This document shows positions 1-8,143 of a stretch of DNA of 64,000 bases, in pieces. The notes under the pieces are model-generated. The model searched no databases, was not told the origin of the DNA, and saw only the letters and a program-made list of their open reading frames with translations. The position numbers and the translations under genes are program-made. Positions within the stretch are counted from its first letter, which is position 1, and each line of letters starts with the position of its first letter. Source of the stretch: CAZFZT01 sp964523675 (GTDB lineage Bacteria > Planctomycetota > Phycisphaerae > Phycisphaerales > SM1A02); NCBI GenBank assembly GCA_964523675.1, contig CAZFZT010000006.1, positions 1 through 64,000 of the forward strand, read 5' to 3'.

Positions 1-788
1 CGCACCGGATCGGCGCTGGTCTCGTCCCGCCGGGCCACGACCTGCTCGCCATCCTTGTACATCGCGCCTTCCGCACACGCCACGATCGAAAAGCCGCGCC
101 TGCGGTCCATGCGGCTCTCGACGAACTCGCACACCCTGTCAATATCGAATGGAATCTCCGGCAGGAGGATCACATCCGATCCTGAAGCAAGCCCCGCATG
201 AAGCGCCAGCCAGCCGGCGTTGCGACCCATGACCTCACACACCATCACGCGGTGATGGCTGGCGGCTGTGGAATGAAGCCGATCGAGTGAGAGCGTTGCG
301 GTGTTGTAAGCCGTGGTGAAGCCGAAGGTGATCTCAGTGCCGACGATGTCATTGTCGATTGTCTTGGGGACGCCGATGCAGTTGATGCCGGCTTCGACGA
401 GCGGCGCGGCGCAACTCATGGTGCCGTCGCCGCCGATGACGATCAGGGCGTCGACGCGATGCTGCTGAATGGTGTCGATGCAACGGTCGAGCGCGTTGAT
501 GAAGATGGGCTTGCCGTTCTCATCATCACCGACGTGGTAGCGAAGCGGATTGCTGCGGTTGTTGGTGCCGAGGATGGTGCCGCCTCGCGTCAGGATGCCG
601 GAGACATCGGCAACATTCAGGTGCCGGACACGGTTCTCAATCAGTCCCTGGAAACCATCCTCAATACCGAGCACCTCCATATCGTGCTCGAGGATGGCAG
701 TCTTGGTGACGGCGCGGAGGACGGCATTGATGCCTGGGCAATCGCCTCCGCCGGTGAGCACGCCGATTCTCCTGATGGTGTGGGGCAT
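1..788 (-). CDS. pfkA: 6-phosphofructokinase, C-terminus cut by window edge
   Basis: Glycolytic enzyme phosphorylating fructose 6-phosphate. Reading the minus strand from the ATG at 788 gives an uninterrupted frame to base 1 (about 262 residues), so the C-terminus lies outside the window. Visible motifs are the nucleotide-binding GGGDCPGIN near the N-terminus, TILGTNNRSNP, IGGDGT, the substrate loop PKTIDND and EVMGRNAGW. The phosphoryl-donor positions are Gly in GGDGT and Lys in PKTIDND, the combination known from some ATP-dependent members of the mixed ATP/PPi group; PPi enzymes have GGDDT. ATP use is therefore inferred, not proven. The gene is divergent from lysS with about 100 bp between starts. 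Confidence 0.93.
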   Translation of the reverse strand, partial: MPHTIRRIGVLTGGGDCPGINAVLRAVTKTAILEHDMEVLGIEDGFQGLIENRVRHLNVADVSGILTRGGTILGTNNRSNPLRYHVGDDENGKPIFINALDRCIDTIQQHRVDALIVIGGDGTMSCAAPLVEAGINCIGVPKTIDNDIVGTEITFGFTTAYNTATLSLDRLHSTAASHHRVMVCEVMGRNAGWLALHAGLASGSDVILLPEIPFDIDRVCEFVESRMDRRRGFSIVACAEGAMYKDGEQVVARRDETSADPV

Positions 789-885
789 GGCGGCATGATA
801 TGGAGCGAGCCGCCGCTTGCGGCTCCGCGCGATTGTCATGCTTCACAACGCCCGGATTCCGCCAATTCGATACCATCCTGTCGTC

Positions 886-2454
886 ATGACGTCCCCGACT
901 CAGATCGCCGCAAACGAAGCCGATCCGCTTATCCGCGCCCGGCGTGAAAAACTCGCCCGCTGGCGCGATGAACTCGGCATCGAACCGTACGGCCGGCGCG
1001 TTGACGATTTGATCCCGCTTGCTGAAGCGCGATCGATGTTCGATCAGGCGGCCCATGACGCCCATGCCGCCGATCCATCCAACGATGACCGTCCGCGCGC
1101 GGTGGTGGCGGGGCGGTGCGTGCAGCATCGGCTGATGGGCAAACTCGTCTTTATGCTCCTGCGCGATCACTCAGGCGACTTGCAGGTGAGCATTTCCAAG
1201 TCCGACCTCGATCCGGCGTCATTCAAGATCGCCTCCAAACTCGACTACGGCGACATCGTCGTCGCAGGCGGCCGGGTCGGCATGACGAAAAAGGGCGAGA
1301 TCTGCATCTGGGCTGATCGCTTCGAGGTGCACTGCAAATCGCTCGTTCCGCCACCGGAGAAGTTTCACGGGCTGGCTGACCCGGAACTGCGCTATCGGCA
1401 GCGATACGTCGATATGTTCGCCAATCCCGAGACGATGCGCACGTTCATTATGCGCTCGCGTCTGGTGGCATCGATTCGCCGGTTCATGGATGGGCGCGGT
1501 TACCTGGAAGTTGAAACGCCGATGATGCAATCGATCGCAGGCGGTGCCGCAGCCCGGCCGTTCGTTACGCACCACAATGCGCTCGATATCGATCTGTACC
1601 TGCGGGTCGCGCCTGAGCTGTATCACAAGCGATTGCTCGTTGGTGGCATGCCGCGCGTGTATGAGGTCAACCGCAACTTCCGCAATGAAGGTGTTGATAA
1701 GAGCCACAACCCCGAGTTCACCGCGCTCGAAGCATACGAAGCATTCGGCGATTGCTGGTCGATGCTCGACCTCACCGAGGAGTTGCTGCACACACTTGCG
1801 ATCGACGCCGCGTCTGACGGTAGCGACGAAGTCGCGGATGCGCTCACGCTCCCCTTCGGCGATATCGAGATCAACTGGTCGCGCCCGTTCAACCGCATCA
1901 AGTACGGCGACCTCTTCGAGCAAACGCTCGGTTTCGCCATGACTGACGTTGACAAGGTCCGCGCCAAGGCCGCAGAGATCGGCATCGAAAAGGCCGCAAC
2001 GACTGATGCCTGGCTCCTCGTCAACGAGGTGTACGAGCATTTCTGCGAGCCGGCGCTTGACCCGCGCAGGCCAACCTTCGTGACCGATTACCCCAGCGCA
2101 ATTTCCCCGCTCACACGCCCGCAGCGTGACAATCCTGATCTGTGCGACCGCTGGGAACTTCTCGTTGCCGGAATGGAACTGGGAACCGCTTATTCGGAAC
2201 TCAATGATCCTGATGTGCAGTTGAAGAAGTTCACGCAGCAACTGGCGGGAGGCGATGAAGAGGAGCAGACGATTCGAACGCTGGACGAAGACTTTCTCAA
2301 TTCGCTTCGCGTCGGCATGCCGCCTGCGGGCGGACTCGGGCTCGGCGTTGACCGCATCATCATGCTCTTGACAAACTCGACCACGATCCGCGACGTCATC
2401 CTCTTTCCGCTGATGAAGCCCGTCGGTCAGTCATCACAGGGAGGAGATCAATGA
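886..2454 (+). CDS. lysS: Lysyl-tRNA synthetase (class II)
   Basis: Charges tRNA-Lys with lysine in the cytoplasm. The 522-residue product has an N-terminal OB-fold anticodon-binding region (about 60-170) followed by the class II catalytic core. Motif 2 is seen as FRNEGVDKSHNPEFT and motif 3 as GLGLGVDRIIMLLT, both close to the canonical LysRS forms. I place the start at the ATG at 886; the frame is open further upstream (to a TTG at 817) but those residues resemble nothing and overlap the divergent promoter space with the phosphofructokinase gene. The stop overlaps the next start as ATGA, suggesting translational coupling to the transglutaminase-like gene. Length matches the family. Confidence 0.96.
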   Translation: MTSPTQIAANEADPLIRARREKLARWRDELGIEPYGRRVDDLIPLAEARSMFDQAAHDAHAADPSNDDRPRAVVAGRCVQHRLMGKLVFMLLRDHSGDLQVSISKSDLDPASFKIASKLDYGDIVVAGGRVGMTKKGEICIWADRFEVHCKSLVPPPEKFHGLADPELRYRQRYVDMFANPETMRTFIMRSRLVASIRRFMDGRGYLEVETPMMQSIAGGAAARPFVTHHNALDIDLYLRVAPELYHKRLLVGGMPRVYEVNRNFRNEGVDKSHNPEFTALEAYEAFGDCWSMLDLTEELLHTLAIDAASDGSDEVADALTLPFGDIEINWSRPFNRIKYGDLFEQTLGFAMTDVDKVRAKAAEIGIEKAATTDAWLLVNEVYEHFCEPALDPRRPTFVTDYPSAISPLTRPQRDNPDLCDRWELLVAGMELGTAYSELNDPDVQLKKFTQQLAGGDEEEQTIRTLDEDFLNSLRVGMPPAGGLGLGVDRIIMLLTNSTTIRDVILFPLMKPVGQSSQGGDQ

Positions 2455-4073
2455 CGCCACGAGCGGCTTCACTCGATTGCCAGACCGGCTTGCGCAACGG
2501 CGCTCGCCGAAGTGCTCGCTTCGCCTTGCGTCTGCGCGAGACCGCAAGCGGCTTGCTGGCGCTGTTGGTGATCCTTGTCATCGTCGCGACTGCACGCGCC
2601 GATGCCGATTGGAAGCTCCTCGAAGAGCATTGGTACGTCCTTGAGATTGGTGAGCAACCGGCAGGGCGTGGGCGATCGGTTCTCTATGAGCAGGGCGACA
2701 AATATCGCAGCGACTCGGAAATGACTCTCGAAATGGCGCGAGGCGCGGTCGGCACGACCATTGAAATCAAGAGTTCGTTCATCGAAACGCACGACGGTCG
2801 GCCGATCTCGATGAGCACGCGGCAGGTGATGTCACAGCAACCGGTCGAAAGTGTCTACGAGTTCCGAGAAGATGGCGTTACCGAAACGACCCGCCATGGC
2901 GGCCGCGAGATGACGCGCGAGCATGCACTTCCCGATGGCATTTGGCTGACGCCGCGCGCCGCACATCGGTTCGTGCTCGAGCGAATGCGGGCTGGCGCCG
3001 ACGAGATCACCTACCGAAGCATTGATCCGGTGAGCGGCATCAAGCCCACACGAGTCACGAGCCGCCGCAGCGGCGAAGACACCTACACGTTTGAGAATCG
3101 CGAGATTCCAGTCACAATCTGGCGGACTGTCTCGGAAGAAACGGCGCCACTGGAAGCGATTGTGCATTACACGAGTGACGGCCAGGTCGTGTACCACCGC
3201 ATGCCGACGGGGCTCGGCCAAGTCGTGATGCGGCGCGTCAGCCGTGAAGAGGCGATGGCGACCCAGGGAACCGCTGCGCCGGATCTCTTCACGCGAACAC
3301 TCGTGCAGACGGATCAGCCGATCCGCGACGTGATGAAAGCCCGCACGCTCAAGATGCGACTCAAGGCCAGGGCTGGCGAGCTTCCGGAGCTGCCCTCGAC
3401 CGGAGCCCAGCGCGTCACCATGGCTGAAGACCGCATGTCTGCAGTGCTGGAAGTTGATCTTGATGAGCCGGTTCCTGCAACAGATGACGAGCGCGCCGAT
3501 GCGGAGTATCTGGCTCCCTCCCCTGTGGTTGATTCGGACGATGCGCTGGTTGTAGCGCTCGCGCGGCGGGCACTACGTTCGCTCGATGACGGCGAGCATT
3601 CTGATCCCGCAAAGCGCGCTGAGTCGCTTCGCGCGTTCGTCTTTGACTACCTCTCAAGCAAAAATCTGGACACGGCTTTCGCCTCCGCATCGGAAACCGC
3701 AAGGACGCGCACCGGCGATTGCACGGAGCATGCAGTTCTTCTCGCAGCGTTGCTTCGGGCTTCAGGCATTCCATCGCGCGCAGCGAGCGGCCTGGTCTAC
3801 ATTGACAGGTTTGCTGGCCACCAGAACGTCTTCGGCTGGCACATGTGGACGCAGGCCCTGATCGATGAGAAATGGGTGGATCTCGATGCCACCCTTCCTG
3901 TCACTTACCACGCTGGACATATCACGACGAGCGTCTCAAGTCTTGCTGATGGCGGTTCTTCTGAGAACGGGTCGATGATGACGCTGATCGGGAATGTCGA
4001 TGTCGAGGTGATTGACCAGCCCAGGCGTCCTCAGCGAAGCCCTGGCCGCGAGCCGGCACGAGCCCACGATTGA
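2451..4073 (+). CDS. Transglutaminase-like domain protein, exported
   Basis: A 540-residue protein with an N-terminal hydrophobic segment (about residues 33-50, LLALLVILVIVATA) acting as signal peptide or anchor. The C-terminal third carries a transglutaminase-like core: the nucleophile Cys in TGDCTEHA, the His in GWHMWTQ and the Asp in DLDATLP, in the expected order and spacing. The central part (about 60-330) is beta-rich and I do not recognise it. Such proteins may be papain-fold peptidases or amide-bond-forming enzymes of the envelope; the substrate cannot be told. The ATG overlaps the lysS stop by four bases. A small pro-rich, charged tail follows the core. Confidence 0.85.
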   Translation: MTPRAASLDCQTGLRNGARRSARFALRLRETASGLLALLVILVIVATARADADWKLLEEHWYVLEIGEQPAGRGRSVLYEQGDKYRSDSEMTLEMARGAVGTTIEIKSSFIETHDGRPISMSTRQVMSQQPVESVYEFREDGVTETTRHGGREMTREHALPDGIWLTPRAAHRFVLERMRAGADEITYRSIDPVSGIKPTRVTSRRSGEDTYTFENREIPVTIWRTVSEETAPLEAIVHYTSDGQVVYHRMPTGLGQVVMRRVSREEAMATQGTAAPDLFTRTLVQTDQPIRDVMKARTLKMRLKARAGELPELPSTGAQRVTMAEDRMSAVLEVDLDEPVPATDDERADAEYLAPSPVVDSDDALVVALARRALRSLDDGEHSDPAKRAESLRAFVFDYLSSKNLDTAFASASETARTRTGDCTEHAVLLAALLRASGIPSRAASGLVYIDRFAGHQNVFGWHMWTQALIDEKWVDLDATLPVTYHAGHITTSVSSLADGGSSENGSMMTLIGNVDVEVIDQPRRPQRSPGREPARAHD

Positions 4074-4232
4074 TCGGCCGTCAGCCGCATTCCCGCCAGA
4101 CGGGGTTTGCACCCCCATCCGTTGCAGTCCCCATTTTGCCCCGGCGAGCCGATGGTGACTGTCCGGCCCGCTTCACTTCTGTTAGTATCCGCCTTCTGCA
4201 TGTGGAGCGAGAAAGCCAGTGGAGAAGAAGCG

Positions 4233-5801
4233 ATGCGAACGAAAGCGCAAGTAAAAGCCAACCGCCACGTCCCTGCTGCGGCTCTTGCATTGACTCTGAC
4301 TGCATTCGGGACCGCAGCGCCGCTAGGCGACGATACAACATCAGATCGCCTCGAACAGATGCAACGCGAGATTGAGCGGCTGCGTGAGGACAATCAAGCG
4401 ATGCGCGGCGAGATTGACGAGCTTCGCGTGCAGACTGGCGACAACTGGCTCACGGAGAAGCGCGCGACCGAAATCCGCGCCATCGTTCACGAAGTGCTCA
4501 GCGATGCAGACACCCGCGCCTCGCTGCTCGCCGACGGCCTGATGGCAGGGTGGAGCGACGGCTTCTTTCTTGCTGACGCCAACGGTCGCTTCCGCCTGGA
4601 AGTGCAAGGGCATTTGCAGTTCCGGTGGATGTACAACTATCACGGTGATCACACGCCGAGCCCGGCCGCTGCAGTCGCCTTTGCGCCAGCCGACACCGAT
4701 CGTCATCGCTCCGGCTTTGAAATGGCTCGGACGCGACTCACGTTCCGCGGACACGTCTTCAGTCCAGACATCACGTATCTCGTCCGCGGCGACTTCAGCC
4801 GACACGGCATATCGCCGGTTCCGACAGCACTCGACTCCACCGACCGTTTCGGCGGCGGCTTTCATCTGCTCGATGCATGGATGCGCTTTCACCTTTCCGA
4901 CGAATGGAGCATCCGCGCGGGACAATTCAAGTTACCGTTCACTCGCGAACAACTCGTCAGCGGTGCGCACCAGCTTGCCGTCGAGCGGTCCGTCATCGAC
5001 GACCGACTCAACATCGGCCGTTCGCAAGGCGTTGACATCACATGGGTCTCGGGCCCGCACCGAGTGACGGGAGCTGTCTCCGATGGTGGAACCTCGTCAA
5101 TCGGTGGCTCTGTTCCGTTCGTCGGGGGTGGCGCCGGAACAACTGCCGGCTTGGGAGCGGTCAGCCATGATGTCGAATACGCCTTCACTGCCAGATATGA
5201 ACACTTGATCGCCGGAGAATGGCGGCAATTCGAAGACATCACAAGCCCGCCCGGCGACGAGTTCGGCTTACTCGTCGGCGCGGCATTGCATTACCAGCGC
5301 GGCGAGGCCGGCCCCGCCGTTCCCGGGCTTGCCGCCACAACCTCCCACAAGTGGCTCGGCTTCACGATCGACGCCTCGGCTGAATGGGGCGGAGCGACCG
5401 CGATGCTCGCCTTCACCTACCACCGCTTCGATGAACGATTTGTCGGCAGCAGACATGACACCTGGGGTGTCGTTCTTCAGGGCGGGTTCTACGTCGCGCC
5501 AAAGTGGGAGGTCTTCGGCCGCTATGAGTATGGCGATTGGAACATGCGTCGCCGGCCCAGCCCCCCGGCCGCGCCCACGATCTTCGATAACCTTGAAGAA
5601 GACACGCATCTGATTACTGTCGGTGTCAACTATTACTTGGACGGCCACGATCTCAAATGGACGACGGACCTGGGCGTTTCGCTTTCACGCGTCACCCACG
5701 CCTGGGGCTGGAATCCCGCCGGCCGCACCGGCTGGCGCGCAGCGTCCGACGATGACCCGCTTCAGATCGTCTTCCGAACGCAACTCCAGTTACTGTTCTA
5801 A
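4233..5801 (+). CDS. Phosphate-selective porin O/P family outer-membrane protein
   Basis: A 522-residue predicted outer-membrane beta-barrel of the OprO/OprP type. I choose the ATG at 4233: it is preceded by GGAG at a good distance and gives a signal peptide ending near GTAAPLGDD; the frame is open upstream but without export features. After the signal comes a short coiled coil (about residues 35-65, heptads of Leu/Met/Ile), then the barrel with alternating aromatic strands, the conserved GQFKLPFTREQLVS element, and a C-terminal strand ending QLQLLF typical of BAM substrates. It is a clear paralogue of the porin at 12552-13904, sharing the coiled coil, the segment around ADTRASLL and the barrel end. 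It is not adjacent to the pst cluster, so the solute is uncertain. Confidence 0.85.
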   Translation: MRTKAQVKANRHVPAAALALTLTAFGTAAPLGDDTTSDRLEQMQREIERLREDNQAMRGEIDELRVQTGDNWLTEKRATEIRAIVHEVLSDADTRASLLADGLMAGWSDGFFLADANGRFRLEVQGHLQFRWMYNYHGDHTPSPAAAVAFAPADTDRHRSGFEMARTRLTFRGHVFSPDITYLVRGDFSRHGISPVPTALDSTDRFGGGFHLLDAWMRFHLSDEWSIRAGQFKLPFTREQLVSGAHQLAVERSVIDDRLNIGRSQGVDITWVSGPHRVTGAVSDGGTSSIGGSVPFVGGGAGTTAGLGAVSHDVEYAFTARYEHLIAGEWRQFEDITSPPGDEFGLLVGAALHYQRGEAGPAVPGLAATTSHKWLGFTIDASAEWGGATAMLAFTYHRFDERFVGSRHDTWGVVLQGGFYVAPKWEVFGRYEYGDWNMRRRPSPPAAPTIFDNLEEDTHLITVGVNYYLDGHDLKWTTDLGVSLSRVTHAWGWNPAGRTGWRAASDDDPLQIVFRTQLQLLF

Positions 5802-5804
5802 AGC

Positions 5805-5828
5805 ACAGGTCCACAGGTCCACAGGTCC
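5805..5828. repeat. 8-bp tandem repeat, three perfect copies of ACAGGTCC
   Basis: The unit ACAGGTCC occurs three times in direct succession just after the porin stop. A complementary stretch (GTGGACCTG, 5870-5878) lies before the convergent UPF0316 stop, so a transcript of the 85-bp intergenic space could fold back with the repeat. It may serve as a two-way transcription end for the convergent pair, but there is no T-run, so that role is a guess. Confidence 0.7.
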
Positions 5829-5886
5829 ATTGGACGCTACAAACTCTGGACTCGTGGACGGTTGAACTTGTGGACCTGCTTTCCCC

Positions 5887-6453
5887 TCACTTCCGTAGTG
5901 ACGCCCCGCGCATCGACGTGCGGCGACTGAATCGAGATTCGCCGCTCATCACACCAATCGAGGGCCGGTCCGCCTGACTCACGCTAATGAACGCCTTCGG
6001 ATCGATCTCGCCAACCTGCTCGCGCACCCTCGGGACATCGCGGCGCTTGATGACCATGAACGCGAACTCGACCGGGCCGTTCTTGCCGCTGCCCTCGATG
6101 CGCGTCACGTAGTGACCGCGATCGCGCAGTTGCTGCGAGACGTTGATTTCGCGATTGGTGCTAATGATGCGTACGACGCGGTAGCCGAGCGCGATTCGAT
6201 CTTCGATGAACATGCCCACGAGCACGCCCGCCGAGAAGCCGCCTGCATATCCAAGCAGCGCGAAGGGATTGGTGAGGTACGCGATCACACCGCCGACTGC
6301 GAGCACCCAGATGATAACCTCGAAGAAGCCGAGAAACGCCGAAATGTACCGGTGGCCGCTGATGACAAGGATCGTGCGCACCGTGCCGATCGAGACATCG
6401 CAGATGCGCGCGAAGAAGATCAGGACCGGAACGTACCACGCGATCTCTGTCAT
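5887..6453 (-). CDS. UPF0316 / DUF2179-family membrane protein
   Basis: A 188-residue protein with three predicted N-terminal membrane helices (about residues 5-25, 35-57 and 62-85) followed by a soluble C-terminal domain with the ISTNREINVSQQLRDRGHYVTRI pattern seen, in part, in the UPF0316 (DUF5698 plus DUF2179) family. DUF2179 is thought to be a small ligand-binding domain; no reaction is known. The ATG overlaps the ctaA stop as ATGA, so the two are co-transcribed and probably translationally coupled, although no functional link to haem synthesis is established. Confidence 0.8.
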   Translation of the reverse strand: MTEIAWYVPVLIFFARICDVSIGTVRTILVISGHRYISAFLGFFEVIIWVLAVGGVIAYLTNPFALLGYAGGFSAGVLVGMFIEDRIALGYRVVRIISTNREINVSQQLRDRGHYVTRIEGSGKNGPVEFAFMVIKRRDVPRVREQVGEIDPKAFISVSQADRPSIGVMSGESRFSRRTSMRGASLRK

Positions 6454-7976
6454 GGCGTGAGCATAGCAGCCGCTTGCGGCTTAGCACATGACGAAGGGCG
6501 CAACAATCGCCACGACCAGACGACAAGCAGGCCAGCCGTCGCAAGCATCATTGCGCCGACTGCTTGATGCGCGGTCGTAATGACGATTTCCCACATGAAG
6601 GGATCAGGTGAAGTGCCTCGCTTCATCGCCACGATCAAGGCCGCCACCCCCAGCGCGATCTGGACCAAAAGCAGGTGCAGCATCGCTTTGCCGGCGCGCG
6701 GCAGAACCGGCTTGTGGCAGTGCACGCCCCATGCCCGCCCTGCGACGAAGATGATGACGCCGATAAGAATCGTCGCCAGAATGATGTGCGCCCAGAGCGC
6801 GTGAACACCGGCCGTCGCATCGACGGCTTCTCGTCGCATATGGCGATACGTCGCACCAAACGCAAGTTGGACGAGGAGCAGTATGAACAGCGCGATCGAC
6901 GCTTGCACATCAATTGATGATGTCTGCTTAACAGAGCCGCGTGGCGGAAGCCCTCGCTTGGAGTTGCATTCATCATCATGTGAATCGCGGCTTTCCGGCA
7001 CGACGCTATCGGGCGCGTGTCTCAACCATGCGGCTGATGCAAACGCCGCAGTTGCGACAACTGTTGCAAAGACGAACTGTCCGAACACGCCATGCAGAAC
7101 GGCAAACGTTCGCACCTGCGTATCAAGCACCCACGCCGCGCCGAGAACGCCCTGCACGATGACTGCAAGGATGATCGCAATCGACAGGCCACGCAGCCAC
7201 AGCCGGCGATCGACGCGATGAATTTGCACCGCGAGCAGCATCACCGACAAACCGACCAACATACCCCACAAGCGGTGAAAGTGCTCGGCATAGACGCCGG
7301 GATTTTCCTGCATCGCAGCGAGCGGATAGAACATCATCGGATAGCCGAACGTCGTCAGCCAATCCGGCACCGCAAGGCCGGCATCGAGCCCCGTCACAAT
7401 TCCGCCGGAAACCAGCAGCGGCAGCAGCGCGACTGCAACAACGACCGCAAGGCGACTTGTCCAATCGACCTCACGATGCGCGCTCCCATGTTGACAAAGG
7501 CGTCCGCTACGGCCGATCCTCGACCTCACCCTTGCGCCGACATATGCCCCCAGTGCGCCAAGAATCACCGCCACCAGCGTAAAGCCCACAATCCATTTCG
7601 CACCGAATCGCAGTGCTTCTTCGGTGGTCTCGCGCCCATGCAGCGATGCAACGATCAGAAAGTTGATGAACCCAAGCAGCAGACCGACCTTGATGCCGCC
7701 GCTCAGGCCGCGGGTCGTCGTCCTTCCGATGTAGAAGCCGGAGGCAATGAGGCATGCCGAAACGAACGCTGCAATGAGGACTGCCGGAGCATTCACTGCG
7801 GGCGAGAGCCCCACATAGGTCACCACCCACATGAGGACCGAAGCACCTAGGGCGACAGCGGGCGAGAGCCCCACATAGGTCACCGCCCACATGAGGACCG
7901 AAGCACCTAGGGCGACAACGAGCAAATCGCCCCCACGATGCGACCGAGCGGATCCTGATTGAATGGACGCTGCCAT
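6450..7976 (-). CDS. ctaA: Haem A synthase (COX15/CtaA family) with extended N-terminus
   Basis: Oxidises haem O to haem A for cytochrome c oxidase in the inner membrane. The 508-residue product is longer than the usual 300-350. The C-terminal part (about 170-500) has the eight-helix CtaA layout with paired histidine motifs EHFHRLWG, LHGVFGQ, HALWAH and HQAVGA that bind haem. Residues 1-150 add about five hydrophobic segments, including a perfect in-frame duplication of 20 residues (ALGASVLMWxVTYVGLSPAV twice) produced by the 60-bp tandem repeat at 7801-7920. The start at 7976 has no Shine-Dalgarno, and a -10-like hexamer lies just upstream, so a leaderless message is possible. Divergent from ctaB. 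Confidence 0.88.
   Translation of the reverse strand: MAASIQSGSARSHRGGDLLVVALGASVLMWAVTYVGLSPAVALGASVLMWVVTYVGLSPAVNAPAVLIAAFVSACLIASGFYIGRTTTRGLSGGIKVGLLLGFINFLIVASLHGRETTEEALRFGAKWIVGFTLVAVILGALGAYVGARVRSRIGRSGRLCQHGSAHREVDWTSRLAVVVAVALLPLLVSGGIVTGLDAGLAVPDWLTTFGYPMMFYPLAAMQENPGVYAEHFHRLWGMLVGLSVMLLAVQIHRVDRRLWLRGLSIAIILAVIVQGVLGAAWVLDTQVRTFAVLHGVFGQFVFATVVATAAFASAAWLRHAPDSVVPESRDSHDDECNSKRGLPPRGSVKQTSSIDVQASIALFILLLVQLAFGATYRHMRREAVDATAGVHALWAHIILATILIGVIIFVAGRAWGVHCHKPVLPRAGKAMLHLLLVQIALGVAALIVAMKRGTSPDPFMWEIVITTAHQAVGAMMLATAGLLVVWSWRLLRPSSCAKPQAAAMLTP
7801..7920. repeat. 60-bp direct tandem duplication inside ctaA
   Basis: Bases 7801-7860 and 7861-7920 are two head-to-tail copies of the same 60-mer, differing at only two positions (7825/7885, A versus G, and 7858/7918, G versus A). 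The unit is a multiple of three and codes for one 20-residue hydrophobic helix of CtaA, so it adds a segment without breaking the frame. Near-identity points to a recent event. Confidence 0.95.
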
Positions 7977-7985
7977 GGAGGGGTG

Positions 7986-7991
7986 ATACTA
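7986..7991 (-). promoter_or_regulatory. Candidate -10 element for ctaA
   Basis: On the minus strand TAGTAT ends ten bases before the ctaA ATG. If it is a -10 box, transcription would begin at or next to the start codon, which would explain the absence of a ribosome binding site. No convincing -35 hexamer is seen at 16-18 bp. Confidence 0.3.
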
Positions 7992-8007
7992 TGTGAGAAA
8001 TTTCACA
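7992..8007. promoter_or_regulatory. Perfect CRP-type palindrome between ctaA and ctaB
   Basis: TGTGAGAAATTTCACA matches TGTGA-N6-TCACA at all ten consensus positions. It lies in the 167-bp divergent region of the haem genes and directly abuts the candidate -10 of ctaA, a place where a bound regulator would be expected to block that promoter. A CRP/FNR-superfamily regulator is the natural candidate; none is coded in the window. Confidence 0.55.
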
Positions 8008-8143
8008 AAGGCGATCGATATGCCACGATCTTTGCCGTCTGGCGCGTCCACGCAGCGGTCATTGTCGCCTAGAGAGTCTGGAGCAGCCACAACAGGAGCC
8101 CGCAAGTGGACCCGGCCGCGCCGCTTCCTACCATGCCAATTCC

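Noticed and set aside
1219..2241. Long open frame (340 codons) on the minus strand of lysS
   Set aside because: It is the shadow of a well-conserved synthetase gene; the composition is odd and there is no family likeness. High GC keeps antisense frames open.
7092..7850. 252-codon plus-strand frame over ctaA
   Set aside because: Arg/Gln/His-rich shadow translation of a membrane protein gene on the other strand.
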